Below, piece by piece: positions 34,901 through 47,093 of a stretch of DNA of 64,000 nucleotides (positions are counted from its first letter, which is position 1; each line of letters opens with the position of its first letter). The stretch is from Cryptococcus deneoformans JEC21 (lineage: Eukaryota; Basidiomycota; Tremellomycetes; Tremellales; Cryptococcaceae). Both the position numbers and the translations under genes were made by a program. The notes under the pieces are model-generated. The model did not search any database and had not been told where the DNA came from. It was given only the letters and a program-made list of their open reading frames with translations. The stretch is taken from the NCBI RefSeq assembly GCF_000091045.1, contig NC_006684.1, forward strand, positions 402,501 through 466,500, read 5' to 3'.

Positions 34901-35768
34901 TACCAAAGTCACTCAGATTGTCTCCTTGTCCCAGTCGTCTGCGTCGGAGTCATCTTCGTCTCTACATTTCATCGGTATTGCACCCTCGGGTGAGATCTAT
35001 CGCTTTGGTGATATCGCGGCTGCTCTTGTGCCAGAGTCGGCCAACAGTGTCCGCCAAGCACAAGCCAAGGAGGGTCTTTCCATTTGGCAGGAGATGTTCG
35101 GCAAAGGTGCTTTCCTCGAAGAGCCCGAAACTGAGGAGCCCATTACCGCCACCGCTTCTGCTCTACAGCAACGTGTATCTGACAAGTCAGGTCGACCTGC
35201 CGACATCTTTGAAGGTCCTAGTCATACCATGCCCCCTACTGGCTTGTTGTTTGACGCGTTCATGGATGAATTATTGCACGGTAACACAGCTGCGAAAGAT
35301 GAAAGAAAGGTGAAGGAAGTCACTAGGGATGAGGCTGTAGTGTATGAAATGGAGGTTGACGACTCTGGTGCTGAGGAGACCAGTGCCGGCGAAATCAAGG
35401 GCAGGGCTGTTGAAGATGGAGAGATCAGGGAACTCGAAGCTTTCTTCAAGGACTTGTTATCGTCTAGTATGTCTGATTGCTTCTTTGTTCCATTTCATTC
35501 GCTGATATCTTGTTCAGTTCCCCGAGCGCCCCTTACACCTGCTAGTAGAAAGCCTGACACACTTCGCAATCGTTTGCCTTCTCACCTCACGAACCATACT
35601 CCTGCTCGGTCCGTGGCGACTCCACTCCAAAGCCGAAAGGCGAACGGTGACGCATCTCGTGGTCGAGCGTCTCTGTTAGCTGGTGGTAATCATGTAGACG
35701 AGTCGGACATTGGTACTCCAGGAAGTGTCACCGCATCAGGAAACAAGAAGGGTAAAAAAAGAAAGGCG

Positions 35769-35783
<15 letters not shown>
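31950..35783 (+). CDS. UTP17: t-UTP WD40 protein of the small-subunit processome (Utp17/Nan1/WDR75)
   Basis: Utp17 belongs to the t-UTP (UtpA) complex that loads early on nascent pre-rRNA. Seven exons (introns 32300-32353, 32680-32734, 33807-33855, 34050-34248, 34285-34482, 35467-35517) give 1075 aa. A basic disordered N-terminus is followed by WD40 blades: PITSLQLSPINPFQIVSSSL then DGTIKIWDWVAGRLIRTIDF, ATGDQKGVIRLWHGL, AIAFTPSGSQLLSVGEESVL, TTSTDGVAKIWHV and LALSHGSVVTLWDV. The C-terminal acidic helical domain precedes a basic tail (GKKRKAPREE). Two introns are about 199 nt, four times the local norm, and one carries a snoRNA-like structure. WDR75 is chosen over other UTP WD proteins on blade layout; the assignment is good but not certain. 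Confidence 0.72.
34321..34424 (+). ncRNA. Candidate box C/D snoRNA inside UTP17 intron 5
   Basis: The 198-nt intron 34285-34482 contains a perfect 8-bp inverted pair, GGCCGTGC (34321-34328) and GCACGGCC (34417-34424), enclosing a C box ATGATGA (34336-34342) and a D box CTGA (34405-34408). An internal CTGA (34377-34380) can serve as D'. Next to the boxes, TTCCT and GGA can extend the terminal stem. The C-to-D span of 73 nt is normal for methylation guides. The guide stretches would be the bases just upstream of 34377 and 34405. I could not match either to a rRNA site from memory. Intronic hosting in a ribosome-biogenesis gene is a known arrangement. Confidence 0.6.
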
Positions 35784-35811
<28 letters not shown>

Positions 35812-35893
35812 TGTCTGAATCTATGCAAGTTGTACATTTTAGGCTGTCCTTGTTGGTGTTCTGCGTTATCACTGCTTTCTGTATAAACTACAT

Positions 35894-36029
35894 TTAGACT
35901 GACTGCTCCTTGGCTTCTTTGTCGGCCTTGACCAAATCCGTAAATTTGACACCCTTGCCTCCAAATATGTCAAGTGATGAGCCAAAAGTAAGGTCAACTT
36001 TGCCGTTTGATAACCGGTCAACAAGGGCT

Positions 36030-36064
<35 letters not shown>

Positions 36065-36065
36065 A

Positions 36066-36096
<31 letters not shown>

Positions 36097-36647
36097 GCAA
36101 TATGTAAGCATTGACAAAGACGCAAAGATGCACAACTTGTATCAACTCCCATGCGGACTTACGGGTGACAAGTTCTTCATCGATGCCTTGACATAATCCT
36201 TCAACGTCGGCAGCGTGGATGAGCAATTCAGAGCAATATCGCTCTACAAGCTGTATACTCTCTGCAAGATAGGTCAGGTACAATGTCGACGGATGAGTCG
36301 TACAAAAAGGATCCACCCTTAGTGACGGCCATATCTGTAAGAGTCTTCCACCCGTTCATAGCTACAACCCAGCCGTTTTCTCGTTTACGACAGCTATAAA
36401 AGCAATCAAGTCAGTCCAAAGACTTCTCCCCACGTTGTTATACTTTGTACCTAATGTCAACAACAAGCTTGTCCTTGCCAGCCTGGTTTGCCAGGCGTTT
36501 TAACCTATCCTCATCAAACTTGCCGTTGGGAAACAAGTAACTTGTCACAATCACCTGGAATTCGGTGAGTCACAGTCTCGACCCTACCATTAGAAGCAGC
36601 AGACTAACCTTAGAGGCACCATTATTTAGCCATTCCTGGGCATTGGT

Positions 36648-36679
<32 letters not shown>

Positions 36680-36708
36680 TTCTCCAAGCGCTGACTGCTT
36701 CCTTCGCA

Positions 36709-36740
<32 letters not shown>

Positions 36741-36847
36741 ATGTCCTCCAACAAGGTCGTTAGTCTTGTACAGGTCGGCAAAGTAGGAAGGAGGGTGGCT
36801 AAAATAGGCATAAGATTAGTCAACCCGTACAGCTTTTATTTTGCAAA

Positions 36848-36884
<37 letters not shown>

Positions 36885-36887
36885 GCC

Positions 36888-36941
<54 letters not shown>

Positions 36942-36986
36942 GTGGAGATCGATACAAGGTCGGAATTGGGAATGCCTTCTGGACAT
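35894..36986 (-). CDS. HIS6: Histidine biosynthesis ProFAR isomerase
   Basis: HIS6 (HisA-type) isomerises ProFAR to PRFAR, the fourth step of histidine synthesis, on a TIM barrel. Six exons (131, 190, 104, 77, 99, 200 nt) give 266 aa, close to the yeast enzyme. The first catalytic Asp lies in [17 protein letters not shown]. Next come [40 protein letters not shown] and VIVTSYLF, then [20 protein letters not shown]. The phosphate-binding end is [19 protein letters not shown] and [14 protein letters not shown]. Introns of 54-69 nt fall between barrel elements. It is tail-to-tail with UTP17, 110 bp apart. Confidence 0.92.
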
Positions 36987-37284
36987 TTTTAGGAGGCGGG
37001 TGGTTCCTCAATAACACACAAAGGAAATGGTAGGAAAAGAAGATGTCCGTCGAACGAGCAATGGGGCTCATCAGCCTGAAGAGGTTTATTTGAGCCCAAT
37101 TTTGTGCAGTTCTTTGCTTTTATTGGGAGTAAATAATCAGGGACAAGAGCCTTGTCAATTGTAGCCCAAAAAGACTGGATATTTACGCCCAGTCGCAATT
37201 ATTGTATCGCGCCCGATTCTTTTTTTCGAACATTTCCGAGAACACCTTTTACGTCAAAAGCAACGCCATTGACCACTTACAAAA

Positions 37285-37578
37285 ATGGAAAGAACAGCTA
37301 TCCTCGCTCTCAGGAGCACGCTAAACCCTTCCAACACCCTCCGATCTCGCCCTACCCTCTGCTTCCTCCAGCTCTCCTCCCGCAGAGCGAGCACGACCTC
37401 CACCCCTCGACCTCCCACCACCACTGGCAGTCATCCTGCTCTACAACGGCGTGGCCCTACACTCCAACCTCGATTACCATCAGCCACCAACTGGCCATGG
37501 CGTCAGATCCCATCTTCTTCTCCTGATGTGACTGTCCTTGAACGAACTGTCTTCGCCCGACCTTCTGATTTTAGTCCA

Positions 37579-37613
<35 letters not shown>

Positions 37614-37785
37614 GTTTGTGATCTCGTGGTATGCTCTCCCAGACCCTCCCAAAAGAGAGTTGACAGAAGAGGAAAAGGTAAAGATTGAAGCCGAGTATGC
37701 TGGAGCGTGAGTCGTTTCGCCTTCTCGTAAAAGCAAAAAAAAAAAAAAGCTCAAGGCTTTGAATAGTGGTTTCTGGTTACAGCTG

Positions 37786-37838
<53 letters not shown>

Positions 37839-38310
37839 AGGTGTCTCCTTGATACTCGCTGGTTTCCTAATTGCATCTTCTACGATTGCCACGAGGATTA
37901 CAATGGTACAGATGCGACCTGTAAACGGGTCAGGTGAAGGTAAAAGGTTCTTGAAGTTGACAACAGTGGCGCACGAGATGGTCAAGGGGATGGTTAAACC
38001 AAGAGAGATCAGAATGGAGGATTGCAGCGTTTATTTCCCTAGTGCTGGTAAGTGGCCCCACAGACAGTGTATATTATTTGAAGGCTCATATGACGTAGAA
38101 CGTGCGACCACTGTCCGTCTGCGCGTGCTCAAACCCGATGGCCGACCTTTCAAGTACACTCTTGACCGATTTCCTTACAATCTTGACTTCAGAGAGATTA
38201 AGGAAGACTATAAGGTAGTTGATAAGGAAATTGTCCTCTCAATACCTAGATTGCAACAGACTTTTGGCGCCATTCTCAAAGGGAAACCCGATTATGCCAA
38301 GGCAGCGTAA
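37285..38310 (+). CDS. TMEM223-like mitochondrial inner-membrane protein, copy A
   Basis: Three exons (37285-37706, 37767-38047, 38099-38310) give 304 aa. The Ser/Arg/Pro-rich N-terminus without acidic residues looks like a mitochondrial targeting sequence. After NWPWRQIPSSS comes TVLERTVFARPSDFSP and a helix LLLFAAGVWGLFVISWYALP, a charged loop, then a second helix (ILMGGVSLILAGFLIASSTI) and a soluble C-terminal part ending DYAKAA. This two-helix layout with R-DV-LFER near the first helix resembles TMEM223/TMEM186 proteins, TMEM223 being linked to complex IV biogenesis; the family call is tentative. A paralogue with the same three-part plan and two matching intron positions lies at 45184-46238. 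Confidence 0.6.
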
Positions 38311-39085
38311 TAATAAATCATGATCTCATCAATGCATATTTACACTCGTCAAACTACTGATGTTGTTACGTTCTTTGAGGAGACGAGGTACGAGAGCAAG
38401 CAGAGTGTCGTATTTTTGAGCGTGTATTGAGAGGATGAAGCAAACTATACATGGCATATGGCTTAACATTCCCCGAACACAATGGAACAGGAAAAGGCCA
38501 AGTTACTTGAGAAATATCTGTTAACTCGTCGAACCAGAGGAAAGTCGGCTTGAAAAAGATGAGCAAGATGGTTGATAACTTGCCAATAAACGCAGGAGTA
38601 AAAGAAGGTTCAGCCGAATTGTTCGTGCGATGGTTGTTTTCGGTGGGATTTTAAACATTTTTGCATGAAACTCAATTCTTTTGAGATTAGGAAGCAAGCT
38701 GCCGTGTATCCTCACACCTTCGTTAGAGCCCAGTGAGATAATATAGTCAGAGAAGTTGAACGCATCAGATGAACGAACAAACATAGACCGGGACAAAAAC
38801 ATCTGCGGTTTTGGCAATTAGGAAACTTCTTGTGACTGTTCTAATCGAAGTGGAGGTTCAGTAATATACATTACTGAAAGCAATACAAATGGATAAGTAA
38901 ACTTTCTAACGTTGTTATTAGTAAATTAAAGCTTCTTAATGGTGATACGCGTCATGTCATGCGTGGAGGCTAGCTACAGTTGGTTTGTTTCGTTTTCGCG
39001 ACCTTAGCTATGGGCTTATCCATTTCAACTTTGCAGAAACAGGTATACGCATATTAAACCAGACCTGTACAACAGAACGGGCACC
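38311..39085. other. Intergenic region upstream of UGGT
   Basis: 775 bp holding the 3' end of copy A, a short relic on the minus strand (38620-38790, listed separately) and the UGGT promoter. A TA-rich segment lies at 38860-38940. Confidence 0.4.
38620..38790 (-). pseudogene. Fragment related to the F-box-like family
   Basis: The minus strand encodes, in one frame, FNFSDYIISL...LLPNLKRIEFHAKMF. It lines up loosely with LKFSDLTALKNI...LFHNTKRIEIDTQML of the 339-aa protein at 16.8 kb: same spacing of the FSD and KRIE words. Nothing before or after continues the protein, so it is at best a relic. Short length makes chance similarity possible. Confidence 0.35.
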
Positions 39086-42000
39086 ATGAGAGCAAACACA
39101 GTGGCTCTGGCCCTCGCAGCTTCAGCGCTCGCGGCGTCCGCGTCTCCACCAGTACGCGTAAGTCTCGAGACAAGCTGGGCAGCTCCCCCTTTGGTCCTCG
39201 AGATCCTGTAAGTCGTTTCTTATAGCTGAAAACTAGCTGCTTATATCTCTATAGCGAAACTGTGTATGACGAATACCCCTCATCCTACTTCCCGCTCCTT
39301 CATCTTTTATCCTCTCTTCCTGCAGACTCTACAGATGAGTCCATATTATCCTCGACGCTGGACCTCATTCAAGCCTATTCGCTTCTTCCTTCGCCATCAT
39401 CACTATCTACTTTCCACCTTGCCTTGTCCCTGCACTCCACAGCACCTAGAATAGAAGCCGAATACAACTGGTACAACAGCGCCGTAAAGGGACAGGAAAG
39501 TAAGTTGGGAGTGGAAGGTTGCGAAGGTTGGGTTGAATGGCGAGGGAAAGGGTTCTGTGATGTTGACGGGTTAAAACGGGACATGGAACTGAGTATTGAG
39601 GAAGGAACACATAAAATGTAAGCTGTCTCATGATGGAGGGCGTGTTCGATGATGTCTAATCTAGGCCAATAGAAACCAGAAACCTCTTTCACTTCCTTTC
39701 GATCACACTTCTCCGTCGGTCTCTTCCACCTCATCATCTCCTCGGGCCATATTCTACTACGCCCCATTCGCTTCTACTTCCAATGAACTCCTTGGATACC
39801 TGGATCACCATGCGTCTCAATATCCAGAGTTCACTTATACCGTCCGTTACCAGCCCCCTTTGTCGGATGAGGCCAAAAAACCTTTGTCTCTCTCAGGATG
39901 GGGCGCGGAGATGGCCCTTAAGAAGATGGATTATCTCGTTGTCGATGACCGTGCTACTGGGGAGACCACTTTCCGAGATGAAAGCGATGAGGTGGCTCGG
40001 AATGAAAGTAACATATTTGCTCACGTATTTGGGGATGACCCGTGGGGTGATCAAGCAACGCATTTGACAGCAGCAGAGATCAGAGGTTGGTTGATTCTCT
40101 TTACATGAGTCCGTACTTAGCTGACGATAACGGAAAAGACATTGGTCTCAAGGCTGCTACTCTTATTATGTCTTCAGATGACCCTATTTCTGCCCTGATT
40201 CATCTCTCGCAAGATTTTCCCAAGTATTCGGCTGCCCTCGCTCGTCAAGTTGAGGTACCAGAGGATATCCAATCAAAGGGCAGGACAATTGCTGTCAGAG
40301 GAAACGCGAAAGAAGCTATATATATTAATGGTAAGCCATTTGACAGGGATTTGAATCCGTATACGTAAGTAAACTCAGTTTTCGTTTCGATCCATACTGA
40401 TCACTGCATATAGTCTTCTGAAAGCCCTTCGTGATGAGCGCCAGCTCACGGTTTCCCTCACTTCCTTGGGTCTTACCCCTAAGCAATCCATTGACATACT
40501 GGGGGATCCCGTCGTTGGCCAAGGCCAGATTGAAGATGACATGGGAGAAGGTTTGGTAGACGCAAGTGATAGAATCGAGGGTGGCGACGTCATTGTTTAC
40601 TGGAATGACATTGAGAAAGACAAAAGATATCAAAATTGGCCTATTCATCCTCAGGGGGTAAGCAATTCCCTTTTTTTTATTTTGAGACATGCTGAAGCGC
40701 AATACAGTACATGCGCCCTTTGTATCATGGTCAGTTCCATACCGTCAGGCGGAATACATTCAATCTCATTTTCGCCCTGGACCTCTCGCGAATCTCGTCC
40801 CTTGAGCTCATTGTCCACTCCATCTCTGCCATGATTCAGAGAGGTTTGCCTATCCGATTTGGTATAGTACCTGTTTTTGAGCCTGAACAGCAAGATGACA
40901 TCTGTAAGTGCCGTCCTAACTTACATTTATGATTGCTCAAAGGAAAATTAGCTTTTCAGATGGCCAAAGTCTTCTGGTACTCTGTCAAGACCTTTGGAAG
41001 AAGCTCAACCCGGGACTTCCTCGCTGCGGTAAGCCTGGTATTTGCCTACGCTATATGTGCTGAACCTTTCAATCAGATCATCGACGCAACTCCGCGCCAG
41101 CTCAACAATCCTGCTCCTCAAGTAAATGATGATGTTCTCCGTAAAGGGTATGAAGCCCTTTCCGCGACTTCTAAAAAGGCATCTCTAGCCTTTGATGATG
41201 TTTTGACCTCTGAAGATTGGGATCGCCATGTCGAGAAGACTGGGAATTATTTGAAGAGGTTGTTAATTACGAAAAAAGACGCAGAGAATGGCGGTATGTT
41301 CATGAACGGGAGGTTTACGCCTAATGCGCCTGCCTGGCCCAACATTGTTACGCAAGAGATGCAATCGCAGCTCGCATTCATCCAAGGACAGGCAAGTAAG
41401 GTATTTTGTACCTATCGCAGTTATTGACTTGGACGCAGGTCATGTTGGATGCAATCCCCGAAGACATCTCAACCATGTTCTATGATTTGCCATCCACCTC
41501 TAAGAGGAGGAGCAGCCTCGTTATTCCAGTTGGCGACAACAAGCTCAAAGTCTTCAATTTGGTCGATCTCTTTAAAAATGAGGGGATTGAAGGCAAATTG
41601 AGCGGAGAGTTTGTCTATCCCGGTGAGCCGTAACGTCTAGGATTTGTGTTTTACTTGCTGATTTAAGAGTGTAGATGGAGAAAGAGGAACGCCGATCAGT
41701 ATGTGGATTATAGGAGATCTTGATTCCCCTGAAGGTTTGGAGACTGTCAAGAACGGCCTACAGCACCTCCAAACTTCGCAATGTGCTTCCAGGCTCGGCT
41801 TCATTCATGTACCCCCGGCACGTAGCCATTCTTCTTGCCCCGCGGGCCAATATTGCTTCTCAACTGTGCTTTACCAGATCCTTTCCCAAAACGCACTCTC
41901 TTTGACCAAACCTTCTGATCTCCTGGAGCTCATATCAGATGTCCAGCACTCTATTAAGACAAATTTGGAAAAAGCTGGCGAAATTGAGGTTGGTAACCAA

Positions 42001-44965
42001 GGGGTGGATGACTGTGGAACGACATTCACATTGTCTCCCGAGGATCAACAGAAGTACTTCGAGGCTAAACCTTTGCACGGTATGACGTTTGGCGGTTGGG
42101 CTGCTGGAGATATAGCTGCAGCTAGCGAATTCTGGAAAGCTGGGACGCAAATCTCCGGAAAGCTTGGCATCACGGACGGTGTACACCTGCTTGCTAATGG
42201 TCGAGTAAGTAGCAGTATTATTCGTGAGCAATTGCTTTTCTTATGCTGATGCTTTATTAGCTTGTCGGTCCCATCACTCCAGTGACATTCCCGCTTGATG
42301 ACTTCGAAGCTTTGGAGGTGTACGAACACAGGAAACGTGTCAAGCCTATCATTGATATTCTTAAGACGATGTACGATGATATTGCTGCCTTTGACAGGTA
42401 TGGATTTTCATAAGCCATTGGAAATGGGATCGTTGACTCTTTCGTAGACCAACATTGGCAAACCTTATCTCCAAAGTCTCTTCTGTAGTCACCTCGGCGT
42501 ATAAGCCTCTTGATGGTGAGGGAATCTTTGCACCTACCCAATTGACTAGGACGAGGTATTATGAGAGACTTGACGATGGATCCATGTGAGTCACGGTATG
42601 CCAGCCTTCAAAGTTAAAGGGTTGACATGTCACGGCAGGTCATTCAAGCTCGGGGATGAGGACATGTCCTTGTTGAAGGTGGCAATTGTTGTGAACCCAT
42701 TATCCGAGCAAGCTCAAAAGTGGTCACCTCTCATCCAGGTATGTAATATGTAATCCACTGGGGCGTAGAAGTCGTGAAGCTAAATCGACCGTAGACTTTG
42801 TCTGAAATGGAGCACGTCTTTGTGTCTGTATATCTAGAGCCTGAGGCGCTAATGGAGGAGGTCAAGTTGAAGAGGTTCTATCGTACTTCTGTACCTTCCA
42901 GGTTGACCTTTGATGTCGACGGGTGCGTCAAAAATGATCTTACGGCCCTAACGTGAATGCTTGACTGATGCTCGACTACAGTGCTGCCATAGCTCCTGGT
43001 CTGACATTCAACAGCCTTCCTTCCAACCCTATCTATACTCTTGGTCTCGACACTCCGCCGTCCTGGATCGTCTCACCCAGGACTTCACCATATGATCTGG
43101 ACAATCTTCTCCTCTCCTCCATCTCGTCACCTGTCTCTGTCACCTTCCAGCTCAAGCAACTTTTGATTGAGGGCCACGCTCGAGAGGCAGGCAATATTCC
43201 TCCTCGCGGTCTTCAGCTACAGCTCAAAACCCTTGGTGGAGATATCGCTGCCGATACGCAAGTGATGGCTAACCTCGGTTACTTACAATTCCGCGCCACG
43301 CCTGGTTACTATACTTTGTCGATCAGACCGGGCAGAGGTGAAGAAGTCTTCAACCTTGAGAGCATTGGTGCTGAGGGTTGGGATAGTCCGTCGGTTGAGG
43401 AAGTCGGAGAAGGTGTCGACCTGGGAAGCTTTGATGGACAGACGATATACCCAAGGTTCGCAAGAAAAGAGGGTATGGAGAAAGCCGACGTCCTTCAAGA
43501 GTCAGTTGCTGCTCCGGAAGGATTGGCGAAACAAGTTTATTCAAAGTAAGCTCGGCGACTTACAGTACGAGACTGATCATCGCTGATGATGATTTAGGAT
43601 GAAGTCTATCGTTGGATTGTCAACAAAGGCTACGCCCGCTAAGACTGAGCATGCCGATATTAACATTTTCACTGTTGCGTCTGGTCTTTTGTACGAGCGT
43701 TTTGCGTCAATCATGATTCTTAGTGTCATGAAGCACACCAATAGCTCTGTCAAATTTTGGTTTATCGTAAGCTATTCACCTTGATACGAAATAATCGACT
43801 TATTGACCTTCGTTAGGAAAACTTCCTTTCCCCAACTTTCATTGTGAGCCATTTCTCTCTTTCCGTCGGCTAAATAACATTAACAGGTGTTCAGGCGTTT
43901 ATCCCTAAGCTTGCCGAGGAATATGGCTTTCAATACGAGTTCGTGACTTACAAGTGGCCACATTGGCTGCGAGCTCAGACAGAGAAACAACGTATCATTT
44001 GGGCGTAAGTATTTTTGTGATTTCCTTCACGCAAGATCTCACACTATCTGTCAGATACAAGATCCTTTTCCTCGATGTCCTTTTCCCCATGTCTCTTGAC
44101 AAAGTCATCTTTGTGGATGCCGACCAGATTGTTCGTACTGACATGAAGGAGCTAATGGATGTCGATTTGCATGGAAGGGTCTACGGCTATGCGCCTATGG
44201 GTAACAGCCGAAAGGAGATGGAAGGTTTCAGATTCTGGAAGAGCGGATATTGGAAGGAAGCGCTGAGAGGAAGACCGTACCATATCAGGTATTGACATCT
44301 CGAGTTCTGTTCTTCGAATTATGTACATACTGACTGTTGAATAGTGCTTTGTATGTTGTTGATCTTAAAAAGTTCAGGCAGCTCGCTACGGGAGTAAGTA
44401 AAATCTGATTCATTTTACCAGGCAAAGCTAACCAGTTTTAGGATCGACTTCGAGGGCAATACCATGCACTTTCAGCCGATCCTAATTCACTTGCCAACCT
44501 GGACCAAGATCTTCCCAATTCAATGCAGGATCAAATCCCTATATGGACATTGGATCAAGACTGGTTGTGGTGCCAAACTTGGTGCAGCGATGAAAGTTTG
44601 GCCACGGCGAAGACTAGTATGTCATTGTGCAACCTTTTGAGTGTTGGTACTGATCATATTTGATAGTCGACCTTTGTCAAAACCCTCTTACTGTAAGTAA
44701 TCTACTCATAAATACCTCGAATAATTGGCTGACCCCTTAACAGAAAGAACCCAAGCTTGTTCGTGCTCGACAGATTCCAGAATGGGACGTCTACGACCAA
44801 GAAATTGCCGCGTTCGGTGCTCGGGTGTCAGAGGAGGGTGAAGAAAGCGGAGCTTTGGCTATCAGCGTGGATGATTTGGCGTCAGAAGGCTATGTTTCTG
44901 GGGTCGAAGGGAAAGAAGAGGAGACAGAGCGTGAAGCTGAAGGACGTATTGGGGATGAGTTGTGA
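39086..44965 (+). CDS. UGG1: UDP-glucose:glycoprotein glucosyltransferase (ER folding sensor)
   Basis: UGGT re-glucosylates misfolded N-glycoproteins in the ER lumen for another calnexin cycle. A signal peptide ([20 protein letters not shown]) is followed by the family entry [20 protein letters not shown] and the thioredoxin-like repeats. The C-terminal GT24 catalytic domain starts [20 protein letters not shown]. It contains [17 protein letters not shown], the metal and UDP-sugar site [34 protein letters not shown] and [17 protein letters not shown]. It ends GRIGDEL, an HDEL-type retrieval signal. About twenty short introns interrupt it; donors and acceptors keep the family text in frame throughout the parts I checked. 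Kre5-type proteins are the alternative name, but the intact GT24 motifs favour an active enzyme. Confidence 0.88.
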
Positions 44966-45183
44966 TCTATTATAACTGACTAAATAGACAAATAACACAA
45001 AATCAAATGCATTATTTGTTTCTCAGGCACATTGTATTGCATTTCCAGGCACATTATAACCAAAACTCGGCACTCTAGAGATTTGAGTTGCGGAAAGGGC
45101 CGTTGGTTCAAGTCGTTTTCTTCGTTGTTTGTGCATTTCCCGGTCTCATCTTCATTCAAAAACAATTTTGAGCCCAAGAAAAC

Positions 45184-46238
45184 ATGTTTGGACAGGCTGT
45201 CATTAGATTTTATCGCAGGGAATGTTTCATCACTGGCTCAAACGGAAAGACTACTCTTCGACAGGGGACACTGCAGAAAGCGTTCCACTTTGCTTCAAAA
45301 CGGGCTGCTAAAGTTCCTACTGCTCCTAGAGGTGAACGCTCCTGTATAGGCTATTTTCAAATTATAGCTAATCAATTATCGCTTACCATACAAACAGGCC
45401 CACCAGCACCACCTTCCAACACTCGTTCTACAGTCGCTCTTACCTCTCCTTGGCCCTGGCGACCCATAACCCCCTCGTCAAGACTCCCGGCGCACACCAT
45501 TTTGGAAGAGCGAGTCATATATGCAAGACCGCTTTCCTTTTCCCCTAGAAGACATTTGTTCTTGGGATGTACTCTGGCTGGATGCGGTGTCATGTTTTGG
45601 ATGATGCCTGACAAGCCGAGAATGGCTGATTGGTTCAGCGAAGACGTAGGACTGTTCAGGTGAGTAGCGTTTAGCTGGAGGTCAAAGAATTCTCAATTGA
45701 CTTATGGACTTGTAGGAGGATACTTGGCACTATCAATAACTACCTTTTCCTCGATCTTCCTCCTTTCCTTGCTCTTGCTGGTACCACTCTGGTCGCCTAT
45801 AGAATCTTTTTCGCAACAGGTCGACGAGTGACCAGATTATCTCAAATTCGAACGAGGAGTGATGGTGTGCAGGACATTCAGACTAAGACTACCTTGAGGC
45901 TTCAAACAGGTAAACAAGACTTATGGGGCAAGAATTCCGGAGTCAGAGATCTGGATATTGCAGACCTCAGGGTGGAGGCAGTACCAGGCCGTAAGTGTCG
46001 CTGTCTGGTTACGAATTCTCTGGTGCGGTTGCTAAGATATTTTAATTTCAATTTAGGGGCTGGCAAGGGTTACCTCTCTTTAACGCTTCGCCCAGAAGCA
46101 ATTAAACACAAATGGATCGAGCGCAGGCCTTATTACATGGATTTTAGAAACTCTAGATTTGTAGCGGAGACGGATCAGGAAGTCGTCATGTCGTTGAATA
46201 GGGTTGAACATGTTTTCGGTAAGGTGCAGGGGGCGTGA
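45184..46238 (+). CDS. TMEM223-like mitochondrial inner-membrane protein, copy B
   Basis: Four exons (45184-45331, 45398-45659, 45716-45990, 46057-46238) give 288 aa. The N-terminus is basic and hydroxylated (FGQAVIRFYRRECF...), fitting import into mitochondria. SPWPWRPITPSS, ILEERVIYARPLSFSPRRHL and a helix ending MMPDKPR match copy A's NWPWRQIPSSS, VLERTVFARPSDFSP and LPDPPK. The second helix FLALAGTTLVAYRIFFATG and the C-terminal YYMDFRNSRF / VVMSLNRVEHVFG match YNLDFREIKE / IVLSIPRLQQTFG. The introns before helix 2 and before the last domain occupy the same places as in copy A. Copy B has one extra intron near its N-terminus. Confidence 0.6.
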
Positions 46239-47093
46239 TGACGAAGAAGTACCTGGTAAGTTTGGGGACCATCTCAAAACTGCAAATGTCGAGAGCTGCA
46301 TCTGTGATGCTGACATATGTCAAAGATTTCATCCCCGAATACTCATATATCACATTCGATGCATTGCACTATTGCATAGTCATAGTCTGGTAATGATCGG
46401 CTGGGGGAATTGGAGCTAGAAACCATATAAATCACCGCCTCCGGGCAGAAGCTTTCACCTTTTTGCTCGCCGTTTTTGAGCAATACGCCCACACTTCTTG
46501 ATCAATAAGCAATGCGGCATTCTGCAATGTTCACAAGAAGTGCACTGCCCGCAGGTAGGTATCAGGCAGCCAGAAGGACAGGCACAATGCTTTCACCATA
46601 AATGACAGTAAAGTGTATTCGTGAAAAGTATCGAGTATGGGCAGATTACGTACATACGGCACGCCGAAGACGCCTGCCTCCACTTCCATCATCCATCGCC
46701 GAAAGTAAATACGTATGTTCGTCGACCGAGCGGACGGAATGCTCGCTGTTCGTCAAAAAAGGAGCCTTTTCCAAACCAGTGCTCAGCTCTTATTTTAGCT
46801 ACTCATGACCGGTCAACATACGGTTCCGACCGGTGCTGTGAGCTGATACTCTGAAGCTGATTTGGAGTGTGCAGGACACGTCGTCCCAATTCGTTAGGCA
46901 ATGGTGGGTCACATGCGTACACCGCATGGAGGAAATGCATAGCCACAACAGGCATCAGTGACAATCACGGTTGGCCAACTATGAGGAAATGTATAAGAGT
47001 CGTCCACACTTGGTCGACCTGATTCCCCGTCCTCTGTATTACATACAATTCTCCACTACCCCTCGAGTTGAAAAACCTTACTCCTCCACAATA
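46239..47093. other. Intergenic region upstream of the Nis1-like gene
   Basis: 855 bp between two plus-strand genes. No supported ORF. A CT-rich run just before 47094 looks like the leader of the next gene. Confidence 0.4.

Noticed and set aside
45090..45130. tRNA-like GGTTCAAGTC word
   Set aside because: No matching acceptor stem, D-arm or anticodon arm could be formed around it.
46971..47093. N-terminal extension of the Nis1-like ORF
   Set aside because: The upstream 41 codons lack features, whereas the ATG at 47094 starts a standard signal peptide.
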